A DNA stretch of 64,000 bases from Aquatica leii (GCA_035610365.1 CM069439.1:1054001-1118000); one strand, 5' to 3'; counted from the stretch's first letter, positions 1 through 12,108 are shown. The notes: a model not told the origin generated them from the sequence alone. Made by a program: numbers and translations.

Positions 1-1065
1 TAACTATACGAATTTAATCCATTAATTGAAACGATGAACTTTCCATCATTTTATAAAAGGTGGCAAGCTTTGAGTTTTAAGATTTACATCGACAATTATA
101 CGTGACAATTATATCAATATGAACACTATCGTAAAAGCACGTTCTTTTAAGGCTTTCTATTCTATAATCGTTACGTTCATTATTCAAGGTACGTTCTGTT
201 AGTGGTATTCTATGTAGACGTTCTAGATCCAATAAAATATTTATTACGGCTATCGGTTCAAATGCGCTTCTTCTAAAACTACTACAAATTTTAAATATTT
301 TAATTTTAATGTATAATATATTAATATTATAATAAATATTTTTGGTAAATAAATTAAGTAAAAAAATAATTAGATTAAAAAATCTTTCAAATGTTTAAGT
401 AGTCTTGAAGTATCTTAATCTTATACTTTACTTTTTTAATCTTGTATAAAATAAGTGTATTAAACGTTTGTTTTTCCTCGAGGAAAGTATGTTACATCAA
501 TTTCAATCGTATAAGCAGCGAGAACGCACACAAAATCAATTATGCTTGTGGTCACTATTGTTTGCATTAAAACAAAAGCTCAATTGCATAACGGTTTCCC
601 ACAAAATACATTCAATTTTAATAGCTGAAAATATTTCAGTTATCATTTTGGTTTTACATTTACGCCATATCTAGTTTTGTCATTTAACAAAGTTAGTGAC
701 ATCACGTTAAGTAACGCTTTTTTGGTACGTTTTCTAAGAAGTAGGTTTTCTGTAAGTTGATTTTAACTAGATTTAAAAAACGTGGTTTTTATTAGTTGGT
801 TTTGGTGAAGCTAGACGTTAATGACCGTGTATTGTTTTCGGCGATCTGTACGTAGAATTTTAGTAATGATAATGCACCGTCTTGTAGAAGTCTATTTCTG
901 AACACGAATTGATTTTGACAACACTTTTATTAGCTAAAAGTATAGAAACATCATTTATAAACAAGTTGGTAATCTTTTCAATCGGTTATTTTAATAAACA
1001 ACAGTTTTCTGTAAATAAATAACAAATTAATATTTAAAAAAATTTTTAACATATTTTTTTTGCAG
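1..1065. other. No gene recognised
   Basis: AT-rich sequence with only short chance open frames. I see no protein family, tandem array or strong inverted repeat. The polypyrimidine tract just before 1065 belongs to the candidate exon that follows. Confidence 0.5.
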
Positions 1066-1105
1066 ATGGTACCCATTATACAAGGATTTAACTTGTCTGT
1101 TTAAG
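1066..1105 (+). other. Candidate 40-nt internal exon with consensus splice sites
   Basis: A T-rich tract ending TTTTTTTTGCAG (AG at 1064-1065) lies directly before the segment, and AAG/GTAAGT follows it (GT at 1106-1107). Both sites are close to the animal consensus. One phase (1+39 nt) is open and reads WYPLYKDLTCLFK; the other two frames contain stops. I do not recognise the peptide. It could be a microexon of a host gene whose introns hold the surrounding transposons, or a chance pairing in AT-rich DNA. No neighbouring exon was found. Confidence 0.22.
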
Positions 1106-2024
1106 GTAAGTTTTTATGATTTTATTAAACCTGTAGAAGTATTAGTGTGTGGTAATAAAAAGTAAAGTTACTCTGAAGTAAATGTTTAGTAAAACTTTTG
1201 AAACAATAAATCTTTGTCAAACATTTTTCTTTAACCGATATATCAAAAAATACCATCGGACTCAAACACGCATCATGGAGGAACTGTCAAAATGCAAAAA
1301 AGTATGTACATTTCAAGATATTATTTTACAGTTTCTTTTCTCATATCTTTGCTAATGATTTTGACACGTTTAATGACATTCACACACTAGATGAATTCTT
1401 TGGTAGCAAATATGATTTTGGTTTTATTTTTAAAGTGTCCAAATAGCACCATTTCCTTTTACTACTGTCTCATCTTCAAACTGTCTCTTGTGTTTTAACA
1501 GTATGTAATTAATTTTAAGTTATGCGATTATTAGAGCTTTTGTTTGTTTAGCTGTTAAATATTGATTTTTCTGCTTTCAAACTACATTTAAAAAGACAAT
1601 TAAAGATTTTGCAACGGAAGCTACAAAAAAGCTCAACCAGCATTTTTTAAACATTATTTAAACGTTCTGTCACTAATGTAATGAATAATCGGCAAGTCAA
1701 AAGAGTTTACTGTAGGTTTAGGCAGTTTCCGTTTTAACAGTATATTGCAGTAATCTGAGAAACAGCGCTACTACCCACAACTTAACATTCCGAGTTTTGA
1801 TCTGACTTGGTGCACATTTAAAAAAGACAAACTGAATAAGACACACCAGATGGAGACTTATGGAAGAATTTAATTAAAATTGATAACGTTATACGGTTGA
1901 CTGATGTACAAACTTTATATAATTTTAATGTGAGTGAAATACGATGGCAAAGTCATCTCACAGTATAAATTTACTATGCATGAATAATAGTATGTAAATG
2001 ACTGTAAAGAAGGAATCGTTCAAA
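1106..2024. other. No gene recognised
   Basis: AT-rich DNA without a supported feature. Possible splice-like sites exist but none pairs with an open segment that I trust. Confidence 0.5.
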
Positions 2025-2169
2025 ACTGATTTTATTCCTGCGTAATTTAAATAAGTTTTGAATAAACCGGGGGCTACAACCACAACAAAATTGTTAAGTA
2101 ACAATCTCAATGCTATTTAGTTCGCAGTTTATTCAAAACTTTTTTGAATTACGCGGCTATAAAATCAGC
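2025..2169. repeat. Hairpin-forming inverted repeat (MITE-like)
   Basis: Arms 2025-2067 and 2127-2169 are inverted copies, matching at 37 of 43 positions. The shared core is GTTTTGAATAAAC. The 59-bp loop contains the GC-richer CCGGGGGCTACAACC. Size and shape fit a short non-autonomous DNA element. No clear target duplication was found, so the class is open. Confidence 0.6.
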
Positions 2170-2301
2170 TTTCAACGTTTCCATCTCTATAGCCATTTAC
2201 ATTCTATATATTTGTTATACTAATTGTTTAGTTGGTTATTTAACCATCCTTTGCCTAAAACTTATTTTCCTTTGTTGTGTTAAATGGCCTGGCCTGGTCA
2301 A

Positions 2302-2986
2302 ATACCGGGTTAGGCAAATGTATTGAAACATCATATCTTTTGAACATGTTACATTAATGATGAAATGTGCGTTTTCAATCAGGTTATTTAAATAATTTAA
2401 AAAGATAATTTTGGCGGTGACCTGATTATTAGTTATTGCGTAACAGACAATTAGTTTTGTTTTTTTTTTAAATGGGAATTCTATAAATCTATAAAATCAA
2501 TAAAATATTATACGTATTTGGAAGAGATTCAATTAAAAACACGATTAAAATAGTGCATTAAATATTTGAACGCTTATGTCTAATTGGTTTTGTATTATTT
2601 AAGTACGTCCTAACGTTATCAACAAGACACGCTTTTTAGTTACCTGTATTTCTATTTGTGCCTAATTGTAATAAATAACCAATCAAACATGCTAGTTCAA
2701 ATACTTGCATATAGTACGCACTATTTTAGTCGCGTTTTTAATTGAATCTTTTTTAAATCCATCTAATATTTTATTAGATTCATAGACAAATTGATAATAT
2801 TTTAAGATTTTTATCTTACTTATTTTTTTGCCATTTAAAAAACAAAAGTATTTGTCTGTTACGCAATAGTCATTTAACGGCAAAACACTTTAAGTAACCC
2901 CATTAACAACGCATATTTTAATAATTCCGTAATATGCTTGGTTTAAAAAATATGAAAAGTTTCTATACATTTGCCTAACCTGGTAT
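2302..2986. mobile_element. Foldback element, arms of about 300 bp
   Basis: The outer ends are inverted copies: ATACCGGGTTAGGCAAATG at the left and the complement of ATACCAGGTTAGGCAAATG at the right. Matching continues inward. GTTATTGCGTAACAGACAA in the left arm pairs with GACTATTGCGTAACAGACAA (complement) in the right. GATTCAATTAAAAACACG pairs with GATTCAATTAAAAACGCG. TATTTGAAC pairs close to the centre. The arms run about 2302-2605 and 2655-2986, leaving a loop of about 50 bp. There is no coding capacity. The shape fits a foldback or large MITE. Small indels show it is old, and no target duplication was identified. Confidence 0.75.
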
Positions 2987-3711
2987 AAGAAAAGGTTAGT
3001 GAAACGTGTTTTAAATAAAAGATGGTGTGCAAATAGTGTGTACAAACATGTTTATAGGTCGTACTTATCAAACACTGTTGCATAGGACTATAAACATAAA
3101 AGAAGAGATTAAAAAAGCCGATACGTACTAAATAAAATTGATTTTTTATGTTTTTGGTTTGGTCCTAATAATTACAATGACAAATAATGTAGAAAACTTA
3201 AAATGTGAACAATAGTTATTTAATACTTGAAAATAATGGTTGTCTTCGTCGCAGTCTCCTGTCTAAACGGCTTATCTATCTTCAAAGTAATTAGTCACTG
3301 CTGACAGTACATTCTCATTTTTCGTAAAAAAAATTACAATCAAGTAATTCTTCGTATGCGAGAGGCGCTAATTGTCAAACATTTAGGGAAAAACCAGGAT
3401 CTTTACTGTATCTTGCTTGTAATCCTGCGTCTTGCATATTTCTTTATATACATTACGTGAAATGAAAAAAAAAAGACACCAGCTTCTAGAAATTCTGATT
3501 GCTGGGCGTTAATTGAAACTCTCAAAATTAACTATAATTGTTGTTGGCTGTACTCTTGGTTTTAAGTTTTTTAGTTGAAATAAAGGTGTATGCGTTTTTT
3601 TGTTTTGTTTGGGAACAATGCGTAAATACAGTACAAATTACGTTATTGTATTGTACTCCATAAATTGTATATAGTTGACTAAATTACGGTGGAACTAATT
3701 TAAATGTACCA
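2987..3711. other. No gene recognised
   Basis: AT-rich spacer between the foldback element and the MULE fragment. No repeat or protein family was seen. Confidence 0.45.
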
Positions 3712-4075
3712 TTTGATACCAGTGTTCACATTTCTTTCTGTCGAATATAAACGAATACGCTGTTCATCAAAGTCAATATCATATAAAAGAATAGGTTCAC
3801 CACGACCGGTCTGTTGGTATTTGGCAAGTAAAACAAGCTCCGTTAAACTTTTGGGGTTTGCTGGAGCTGCTTCTATTTCTTTGCGTTCGTTTTATGGAAG
3901 AAACCGAAAGTAGTTGTATCAATGCAGCACAAGAAATATTTTCGGATATATTAACTAATATAGCTTTAGGGGTATGTTCGACGTTTTCGGATATTTGCTT
4001 TATTTCATTAACAGGTTTTCTTCCTTCTAACTTTGCTACATCGGCAATATGGTTGTGAATAGAACTTGGATCCAA
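3712..4075 (-). pseudogene. FLYWCH/MULE-type transposase fragment
   Basis: Read on the minus strand, 4075-3797 gives DPSSIHNHIADVAKLEGRKP, then a stretch ending QLLSVSSIKRTQRNRSSS. This is the layout of FLYWCH-associated Mutator-like (MULE) proteins: HNH, a helical linker, then LPS..S..R..QR.R. After a frame change near 3800 the block ILLYDIDFDEQRIRLYSTER follows, matching the FLLYDS...RI.IF.T.RNL block before the MULE DDE domain. The FLYWCH finger and the catalytic domain are missing. It abuts the piggyBac relic at about 4.1 kb, so the junction is probably an insertion or deletion scar. Family assignment is from memory. Confidence 0.55.
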
Positions 4076-4129
4076 ATACCAAACAAAAAATAAATTAAAA
4101 ACACTGTGAAACAAAGTTACTATTTAATT

Positions 4130-5105
4130 TGCGTTTTTTTTGTCGCGTATCCAATTTCACATGCGTTCTTTTGTCGCGCGTCCAAGTATTTGTGTTCTTT
4201 TGTGGTATATCCGTGTCGACCCCGGATTTGTTTTCATTGTAGTCTGAGATGGCTGCCGGCTTATATTTTTTTGAAGCTTTTGTGGCTTGTGTGTAATGTT
4301 GTGTTGACAATATTAAAACATACGTTGTTTATTTTGACAGAGTGGGATAACATAGACACATTAGCATCCAAGAAAGCAAATAAAGTCTAGTACAAAAGTT
4401 GATTTTTTTATACAGTTTTGTCTTTTTGTTCAGCGAAAAACATAAAGGAACAAAATTTCTGTTTGTCCGTACACTACTAATCTTTTTTGCATCAGGGTTT
4501 TTGCCAAATCGAGTGGTGTAAGAAAGTTATTGCTGGTTCGGCAGAAGTTTTTCGGTGTAAATCTGAGTGGGTAGTTTGTATTAGAATCGCAAATCTAGTC
4601 TGTCTAAGAAAAGGAAATAGCTGTTCGTCCACTGTTATTGTGGTATTTGGGGTGTGTGCTTCTTGAAGATTATTATTCATCATAAACCATATATCGTCAG
4701 TTTGTGCTCATTTACTTAACAACACACGTGTAGCACGGGTGTTAGTTCGATCAAAACTGACAAACCATAGCAACATTTTGAACCGATCCAATGATATTGT
4801 TGCATTATAAATATCAAAATGTCGTAAATGTCATAAATCTTCTCTTTGTATGTTGGTACAACGAAACGCGCCGGAAAATAATAGCAAGCTGAATTATGCA
4901 TACATTTTATTTTTGTCTGTCGGCTTCCAGTCTTTAGACTTACATGTTGGGTTAGCCTTATTCCATGTCTGTGTTACTTCTTTTGCTTTCCGGTTCGTCT
5001 CACGCACTATTAAGTCTACTATTTGCGACGACTTTATATTTAACAGGACCGATTGGTTTGATGCTGCTGCTGATGAATCGATTCCGACTACTGGTGGTTC
5101 CTTAT
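4130..5105 (-). pseudogene. piggyBac-like transposase, frameshifted
   Basis: Blocks appear in family order on the minus strand. IVDLIVRETNRKAKEV and DWKPTDKNK (about 5060-4920) are the N-terminal region. FSLLLFSGAFRCTNIQREDL (about 4885) matches the .F.GLL...G..R block. SLDRFKMLLWFVSFDRTNT lies at about 4790-4735. NLQEAHTPNTTITVDEQLFPF (in two parts, 4674-4610) contains the catalytic TVDEQ motif. LAKTLMQKRLVVYG follows at about 4500, and KPAAISDYNENKSGVDT (about 4255-4205) is the third catalytic region (DYN..K.GVD). Several frameshifts and stops make it inactive. No TTAA-flanked ends were identified. The order and spacing of six blocks make the family call good. Confidence 0.8.
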
Positions 5106-5429
5106 TTCAGAACATATTCTTGTTTTTACATTCGTAATAATGTTCTTTTTTGCTTAATAACCGACGCACAACACTGACAGAAACTGAGACATTAGGATCT
5201 GGTTTTTCAGTTTATTGACTTGTAAAGTACATGGCTGCCGATTTTGATAAAGAAAAAAGTCGATATTTCTTTATTTACCAGTTAACGTGTTATGGTATAA
5301 TATATTTACATCTAATTTAAATTTGAAACTATAACTTATATAACTTATATAAAATAAACAATAACAAAACAATAAGAAAACAATAAGAAATCAAGAACAA
5401 AGAAACTTAAGTAATTATTTGCTTAAAAC

Positions 5430-6415
5430 TTTTGATTTATGACTATCTTTTATATATACAATTTCGATTTTTCTATTGTCTAGTATTTGTTCAAGTGCGT
5501 CGTTCCAAGTCTTTCTCGATCGTCCCTGTTCTCTTCTTCATAGCTTTTACTTCCCATATGTTCGTTACCGGTCTATCTTCGTTTACTCTACTCAAATGTC
5601 CAAACTATTTTAACTGTTGTTCTTTAATTTTGTCTAATGCTGACACTCTTCTCTCCCTATCTCGTTTTTTATTCTGTCTAATTGTGTCACTCCCTTAACC
5701 CGTCTTAAATATTTAATGTTCATTGCTTGTAATTCACTTTTTAATCTTTTTTTATCCAATGTTTGCTTTATAGTGTGATACATATTAGTTGCCGATTGTA
5801 CCCTTTCGCTTATTTCTACGTCGCTGTTTCCTTGTTCATCACGTACTGGTTCTAACTTTTTTCCTTCTATTGTTATACTGACATTTTTTTTTATTTTCCA
5901 ATCATCATTATCTTAGTTTTGTTTTTGTTTATTTTCATATATAGCTGTTATTGCTCTTGCACATGTTTTTAAATTTTCTTCTAATTGTTTTTCTCCCGCC
6001 GCGCATAGCACCAGGTCAGCCGCAAAAGCACATTCTAATATTCTCACTACTTTTAATCTTCGGTATGCTATATACATCTTGTTAACTTGGTTTTTTGTTT
6101 CTTTTATAATGTCATCCATGACGATAATAAATAGTGTTGAACTTAGTATACCTCCTTGTTTTATTCCATCTCCTACTGTGAGTTCTGTTGATTGCATGTT
6201 GCTAGTTTGTACATAGTTTTTATTGTTTTCGTAGGTGCTTTGAATTGCTTTTAACAAACTACTCCTCGCAGTTTCAAACTTTCTCACACTATTCTTCTGG
6301 GTACTTTATAGAACGCTTTCTCTAAGTCTATAAAGGCCATATATACATCTACGTTCATTGTTCTACTTTTTCCTACGATTTGTTTTATGGTAAAGATGTG
6401 GTTTTTAATCATTTA
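5430..6415 (-). pseudogene. RTE-like LINE reverse transcriptase, 3' part
   Basis: From about 6415 down, the minus strand reads HIFTIKQIVGKSRT, then VYMAFIDLEKAFYKVPRR (RT motif with F.D..KAFD). The longest open piece (6287-5913) carries GIKQGGILSSTLFIIVMDDI and a decayed FADD box (CAFAADLVL). Below 5900 the frames give EGKKLEPVRDEQGN, LRRVKGVTQLDRIKNE and QLKWFGHLSRV, the usual C-terminal region of RTE/BovB-type insect elements. The endonuclease end is absent, as in a 5'-truncated insertion. The same family occurs on the plus strand at 9.7-10.8 kb. Stops and frameshifts show it is dead. Confidence 0.8.
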
Positions 6416-8949
6416 AATAACACTAAATAGAATCTGCACTATAAAAAAGTTTTAATTATTAAATACAGAATTTGATATAAAACTTGTATCAGATTTGAAC
6501 TTGAACTTAAGTTTTTAAATTACCAAAAAGCATAGATAACTTTACAGTTGCCATCTGAGAAGTAAAGCAGTAAATAATCCTAGTTCTGTACATAAACAAA
6601 TCTTTTACTGTTTAGACGTTATGTTGAAGTAGTACGAAAAACAAGAGCAAAGAGACGCATTTTGATTGAAGACGATAAAACATTTAAATGGGATTTGTGT
6701 AGTTCCTTGAATGCATATTATATACAAAGTAATTCAGTCAACGTTCAAAAATCGAATAAATTTTTTTTTATAAAATGCGTTTTTTAAACATGTTTAGTTT
6801 TTACGTTTATAGCGTGTAAACAAAAATATATTTTTCTAAAATTCTTCGCTTCATCACAATCTATTTTATAATCTAAGATTAATAGTGGCTCATTTTATAT
6901 AGACACCGCCCTTCAGGCAATAAAAACTAAATCATACAATAGAAGGAAATGGTAAAGTTCAGCTTTGAAATAAACGATTAAAGTATATAAGTTAAATAAA
7001 GCGGAACAAGTAACAATATGTAGGGAAGTTATATATAGATATTTTTGAGAGGGTTAGAAATATGACCACTGCGGTTTGTTTAATGGAAAGGTTCTTTCGG
7101 TTAGACAGTTACTGCATTGCTTGCGGTATAAGGGACATTTGAAAAAGTAATATAAAATCAGCTAGCAAATAATTGTGTTAACCAAACTAGAATTAAATTA
7201 GAACTCTGTGCTTGACAATAAAATTTGTTATTGATGGCGGAGTATTTAGAAACTTGTTCATTGAAAATAATCGTGGTAGTTGTAATAAAAGCAGTTCTAT
7301 AATATACCTATAGGGTAGATTAGTTTGTCAACTGTTTCCAAATGTATGCAAATAGTACTTGGGTGTGATACTACTTAGTTGAGGCGGTCTATGTTAGTTA
7401 ATTTGTTCATGTTATTATAGGATAAGATTGCACAAACATGCTATTTGATACTCCCTCTTATGAAAACATCAGATAACAGTCGTACAATTGAGAAAGCGGT
7501 GGCGCCAGCTCCGACTCTTATCACAAATATTACACATTCCCAAAAATACCAATTTCATCAAAATGAGATATATTCACTGTACAGAAAACTTTGCTCCTGC
7601 ATTGCGGTGATAAGGCATGTTTTGGGAACATAAAAATCTAACAGAGAAATATGATTATGAACATTAAAAAGTTTGTAGCAACTGTTTGGAAATGGTGCCA
7701 TCAAAATATAGATGGAATTTTAATAGAATCATCTCGAGCTGCATTATCGCTTAAAAGTAAATAAAACAAAAGTTTGTTCACCCGTCTCTCATACTTCTTT
7801 GGTTAAATTAAATTAGGTATAACTTGCGGAGTGGGTTGCTTTAAAACCAGACTGGTAAATTTAAACTCACATTTAAATAAGCCAATATTAAATTTGAAAA
7901 CTTTCTATTCTATTATTATCACAAAATAAATTCGTTCGGCGCTTTAAACTTAGAGAACAAATTGTTGACGATGTACAAACATAAACTCGCTTTACCTTAC
8001 AGTCCAGAAGCTAACTCACGAGAATGCATTAGAATGTAGTGTAATGAGGCTTAGTAAATTATAAATCACCCCTTGTCTTATAATAATAGGGTTATAAATC
8101 TCAAAACTTTCAACACCGCGCCAGGTTACAGGCATGGATGCTGAATACGCTATACGCAAAATTCTCCAACTGCCTCAGATAAAATTAATATAATATGCCG
8201 ATTATAAATATCGCCAAAACCTTTCTTTTTATTCGTGCATCATTTTTTATCAAACTTTTTAACTTTTCCCCAGTCTTTTCTTCGATATAAAATAATTTGT
8301 CTTTACAAGCTATAAGACCCTTCAAAGTACCTCAAATACAATGAAATTTAATGAATTGATTTGATAAAGCGTTTACCATCAAATTAATGCTTAAAGCGTT
8401 ACAAGCAAAATTAACGTCACTTAATGAAGCTTTCATAACAATTTTGATATACTAGTAGAAGCTTTATTTATCTCAAATTAGATTTTATCCTAACTTCAGA
8501 ATTACGTACTACTACTTATTAGTATCTTGTTAACCAATTATAGATTAAAGCTAATATAACATCTTAAACATTTTTGTTATTTAAACATCTGACAATTACA
8601 TTAGATGGATTTGAAAACTGTTTTGTATTGCTTTTATAAATTAATTCAAATCTGTTTAAATGTAGAATTTGTTACTGTAATATTCGTACAATTAGATGGT
8701 TTTCTATGAGATCATTTTGCTTGTTATTGTTACATCGTCTATTTAGTTGTGTTAGAAATAATAGACAATAAATAAACTTATTCGAGTTAATAGCATTCAT
8801 TGCGCATTAGCAAAAATTTAAACAACCGTTTTTTACTTTAATGTTTAGTTATTTTGAATTTAGAACATAATGAAAAACGAATTCTCTTTGAAAATGATAA
8901 AGTTGGCAAATGCATCAGTATACATTTTTACAGCACCAGGCAATATTTC
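6416..8949. other. No gene recognised in 2.5 kb
   Basis: AT-rich sequence with short open frames only (longest 62 codons at 7445-7633, no recognised family). I see no tandem repeat or strong palindrome. Confidence 0.45.
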
Positions 8950-9620
8950 GGTCATCACTTTGCTTTATGTAAAATATAAAAAAAAACAATACAAGGCGTT
9001 TTTAAAAGATTAAAATAATAAAACGGGTTTTGTAAAAAACAATGGTAAACAATAGGAAACAAAAATAAAAAATCAAGATTTCAGCAACATTAAAAAAAAA
9101 GAAAAAGAAAATAAGACGGAAAAATAGAAAAGCACGCAAATGATTGAAGTTTTGAAGAATCTACTAAATAATAAAAAATACAAAAAAATTAAATTGCAAA
9201 TCATCTGTATAAATAAAACAGGTTAGAAAAAGAGTAGCAGATAGAAAGCTAATTTTTAATACCAAAACCAAAAATAAATAAAAAAACCGATTTATAAATA
9301 TATAAAACAAAAATTAAAAAAAACGGGATGTGTATTTGAAGAAACCTACAAAGTACAGAAACTAAATAAATGAAGAAACGTAAAACCATAAATTAAATAT
9401 TAAAAAATGCACAATTGATTTACTGTTACTATCTAAAGTAAACAAGTAACAAAAAATTAAACTACAACTTATTACCGAATAAAGAACAAAAAATGCTTTT
9501 AGAACAGAGTTTTTAACAATAGATGAGATTAATAAAATAATAATGGATTACAAAATAATAAACTATAAAATAGAAAAAAGCAGCAAAAAATAACAATAAC
9601 AAGCATTAAATCAGATATAC
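8950..9620 (+). other. A-rich, strand-asymmetric block upstream of the RTE-like LINE
   Basis: About 670 bp in which the plus strand is dominated by A and purines with almost no T runs. It leads straight into the plus-strand RT remnant. Strongly A-rich sense strands are usual in insect LINE coding regions, so this may be the decayed 5' part of the same element. No endonuclease motif could be read, so that link is inference. Confidence 0.35.
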
Positions 9621-9749
9621 AGAGTATACTTGGGGTATGGACTAAATATTTCACTAAAAAATTTAAAGTAGAAGGAGAACACGCTAAGGGAAAACATATG
9701 AGAAAAAGAAAGGCAAAAAGACGAGAAAGAGATTATTCTAAATGGGGAT

Positions 9750-10777
9750 AAAAAAGAAAAAACTTGATAAAGCAATAAAATACATTAAATTGGGCAAGGC
9801 CAAAATCATGTAGAACCAGAGATGATAAAGTATCTACGGGAGAAAGATAGAGAAATATTCCTAATTTATGTAGAGAAGCATGGCAAAAATAAGTAATCCC
9901 TCAAGAATTAAATGAAAACATAATACCAGTGCATAAAGCAGAAGAATACACAAACTGCGATAACTAGAAATTGCTTGGCATTCGCCAGCTTTTAATTGTT
10001 TACAAAAATTATAGAGAGAAGATTAAGAAAATCGATGGAAAATAAATAAGAAGAGAAATAAGTAGCTTTTACGACAGGTCGTCAAGTATATTAAATATTA
10101 AATAATATTAGCATGATAAAAAATATAATTGAAATGAGAGAAGAAAAAGAAGAAAAACGTTTTGTCACATTCATAGATTTACAAGCTGCTTTTGACTCAA
10201 TACATAGAAAAAACATTTGAAAATACTTAGCACAACTGTAGGTACCAGAAAGTTAATAAAGATCATAAAAAGCATATACACTAACAGAAACAGGGTCGTT
10301 AAAACAAAGGACGAGGAGTCAGAGCAATTTAATATAAACATAAGAATAAAACAAAGATACGGCTTGAATCTCCTTCCATTCATAGCTGTTATGGACAGAC
10401 TAATTAAGAATACTAAACTAAATACTAGACAATATCAGACAGTGTAGGGATATAACAGCCGAATCCTAATAAATGGACCGACAAAATAGAAAACCTAAAA
10501 ACTAAACATAAATAAATATAAAACAATGAGAATTAACAACAAAACAAAAGACGAACACAGAGATATTGACATAAATAGAGAAAGATTAGAGAAAGTAACA
10601 ACTTATAATTGCCTAAAAAGTTTAATATTGGAAGATAAGAAAATAAACTTAGACGTAAACAATAGACTGAGTAAAAGTGTTAAATACTATGCATTAAATA
10701 AAACAATATTTGGAAAGCTAGAGATTGACAGGAAAACAAGTATAATGGTGTATAATTCAGTGGTAGCAGCAGTGTAA
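9750..10777 (+). pseudogene. RTE-like LINE reverse transcriptase fragment
   Basis: Across frames the plus strand gives KYLREKDREIF and an EYTNCDN block (equivalent of the RT NYRGI region) near 9.82-9.97 kb. VTFIDLQAAFDSIHRK lies near 10.17 kb (catalytic F.D...AFDS). LIKIIKSIYTNRNRVVKTK follows at 10.25 kb, then NIRIKQRYGLNLLPFIAVMD, a decayed GV+QGD.LSPLLF block. The open piece 10526-10777 gives RLEKVTTYNCLKSLI and SVKYYALNKTIFGK, and ends SVVAAV, a typical RTE-like C-terminal half. The FADD box cannot be read. It is the same family as 5430-6415 in the opposite orientation and ends abruptly at 10777. Confidence 0.78.
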
Positions 10778-11611
10778 ACAAGAACACAAAATTAACGCAG
10801 CGGAAGTAAGTGCGACCCTGGTGGTGTCATTTTATACGACGGGCTGTCTGGCTTATTTGCGTAGTCAATTTGATCGTGGGTTTGATTAAGCTGGTTATTA
10901 AATAAAAATTGTCTTTACTGATAAGAATTTAGACCGCTATTATCCTCTGAGAATCGCTGATATGGCGATCGCCGCCATTGGTGTATTTTGATGATTTAAA
11001 GTAATTTCAGCAAGTTCAAAGCCATCTTTTTATTCTCATCGTTACGGTAAATTAATATATTATCTCATTAAAATAGTATTTAAGAATTATTGAACCAATT
11101 GAATTCCGATGCAATCAGACTTAGGTTCATGATCTCAGAGCCCACGTTTGAGAGGAAGTATTTGGGCTTTATTATTTACTGACGCCTTCAGCTGTTAATT
11201 GGTTACGTAATTTTTTTATATCAAATTTTTTACGTTGCTTTATATTAAGTTTTCACCTAATTTGATTTGTTTATGATTGTTATTAATATTTTACTTTCAA
11301 TCGAGTATAATTATCTAGCCTTCAGCTTATATCGTAATTGAGTATATACTCTTTATATTCATGACTAGAACCGAACTAAAAACTTTAGTAATTGTACATT
11401 ACGTGTTTAAGACCGGTGGTAGCTATTTTGGTCGGCGAATGCTAACTATCACTCCTAGTAACTGTCGGGAGTATAATACAAAGGTAGCTAAAATCATTAC
11501 CTGCTACACTAAGGGTCTCTAAGTTCAAATGGTAAGTCATACGTTATTATCACTACATTGTAAAAGATCAAGTTCAGTTATTAAGACGTTTGTGCATGTT
11601 ATTATTAACCT
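10778..11611. other. No gene; GC-richer segment after the LINE end
   Basis: The first 180 bp (around GTGCGACCCTGGTGG, CGACGGGCTGTCTGG and CGATCGCCGCCATTGG) are GC-richer than the surroundings and could be part of another repeat. No family was recognised. Confidence 0.35.
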
Positions 11612-11644
11612 CCGGCGCAAAAAGAACCCCTCTTTTTGCGCCGG
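11612..11644. repeat. Perfect 13-bp GC-rich inverted repeat
   Basis: CCGGCGCAAAAAG at 11612-11624 and CTTTTTGCGCCGG at 11632-11644 are perfect inverted copies around the 7-nt spacer AACCCCT. Such a stem is rare in DNA this AT-rich. There is no gene next to it. It could be the terminal hairpin of a decayed element or an operator-like site. Confidence 0.7.
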
Positions 11645-12036
11645 TAAGTTTAACGTGTGTATATGTGTCTGTTTAATGCAGATTTTTTCTGTTTGAAAGT
11701 TAATACGAGCGAGGTGGTTCTTAGTTATAATTTGTAAAATAATGTTTGGCGTTTGAAGATTATCAGCTTATTTATTAACTGACAATGGAGTCTTGCCAAC
11801 TTTCACAAGTCCTATTGACTTTAAATTTGGTGTACTGTTACTTTGGTGGTGTACAGTAACGGTAAATACGTTATTATTTATGTGCCTATTAAAATAAGCA
11901 GATTTTGACAAGCAAAATATTCTATTGCAATTTGTGTTTCGTTCCAAAAAGTATTTATATGAATATGGAGATAGAGCGTTGTTGGTACCGTATCTACTAG
12001 TAATTTAAAAAATTTGAAATAAAAGTTTGGCAATTT

Positions 12037-12108
12037 AAATAACCCCCGGCACAGCAAACACATTTATTTGTTTCATTTTTAGAGTTTTTTTTGTGCAGGG
12101 GGTTATTT
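12037..12108. repeat. 17-bp inverted repeat with a C5/G5 core
   Basis: AAATAACCCCCGGCACA (12037-12053) and TGTGCAGGGGGTTATTT (12092-12108) pair at 16 of 17 positions around a 38-nt loop. It lies 0.4 kb from the hairpin at 11612, which is also GC-rich and contains GGCGCAAAAA. The two may mark the ends of one small element, but the segment between them shows no coding sequence and no direct flanking repeat. Confidence 0.6.

Noticed and set aside
11612-11660. Helitron 3' terminus (hairpin near the end)
   Set aside because: The GC-rich hairpin is not followed by CTRR on either strand, and no Rep/Hel sequence was seen.
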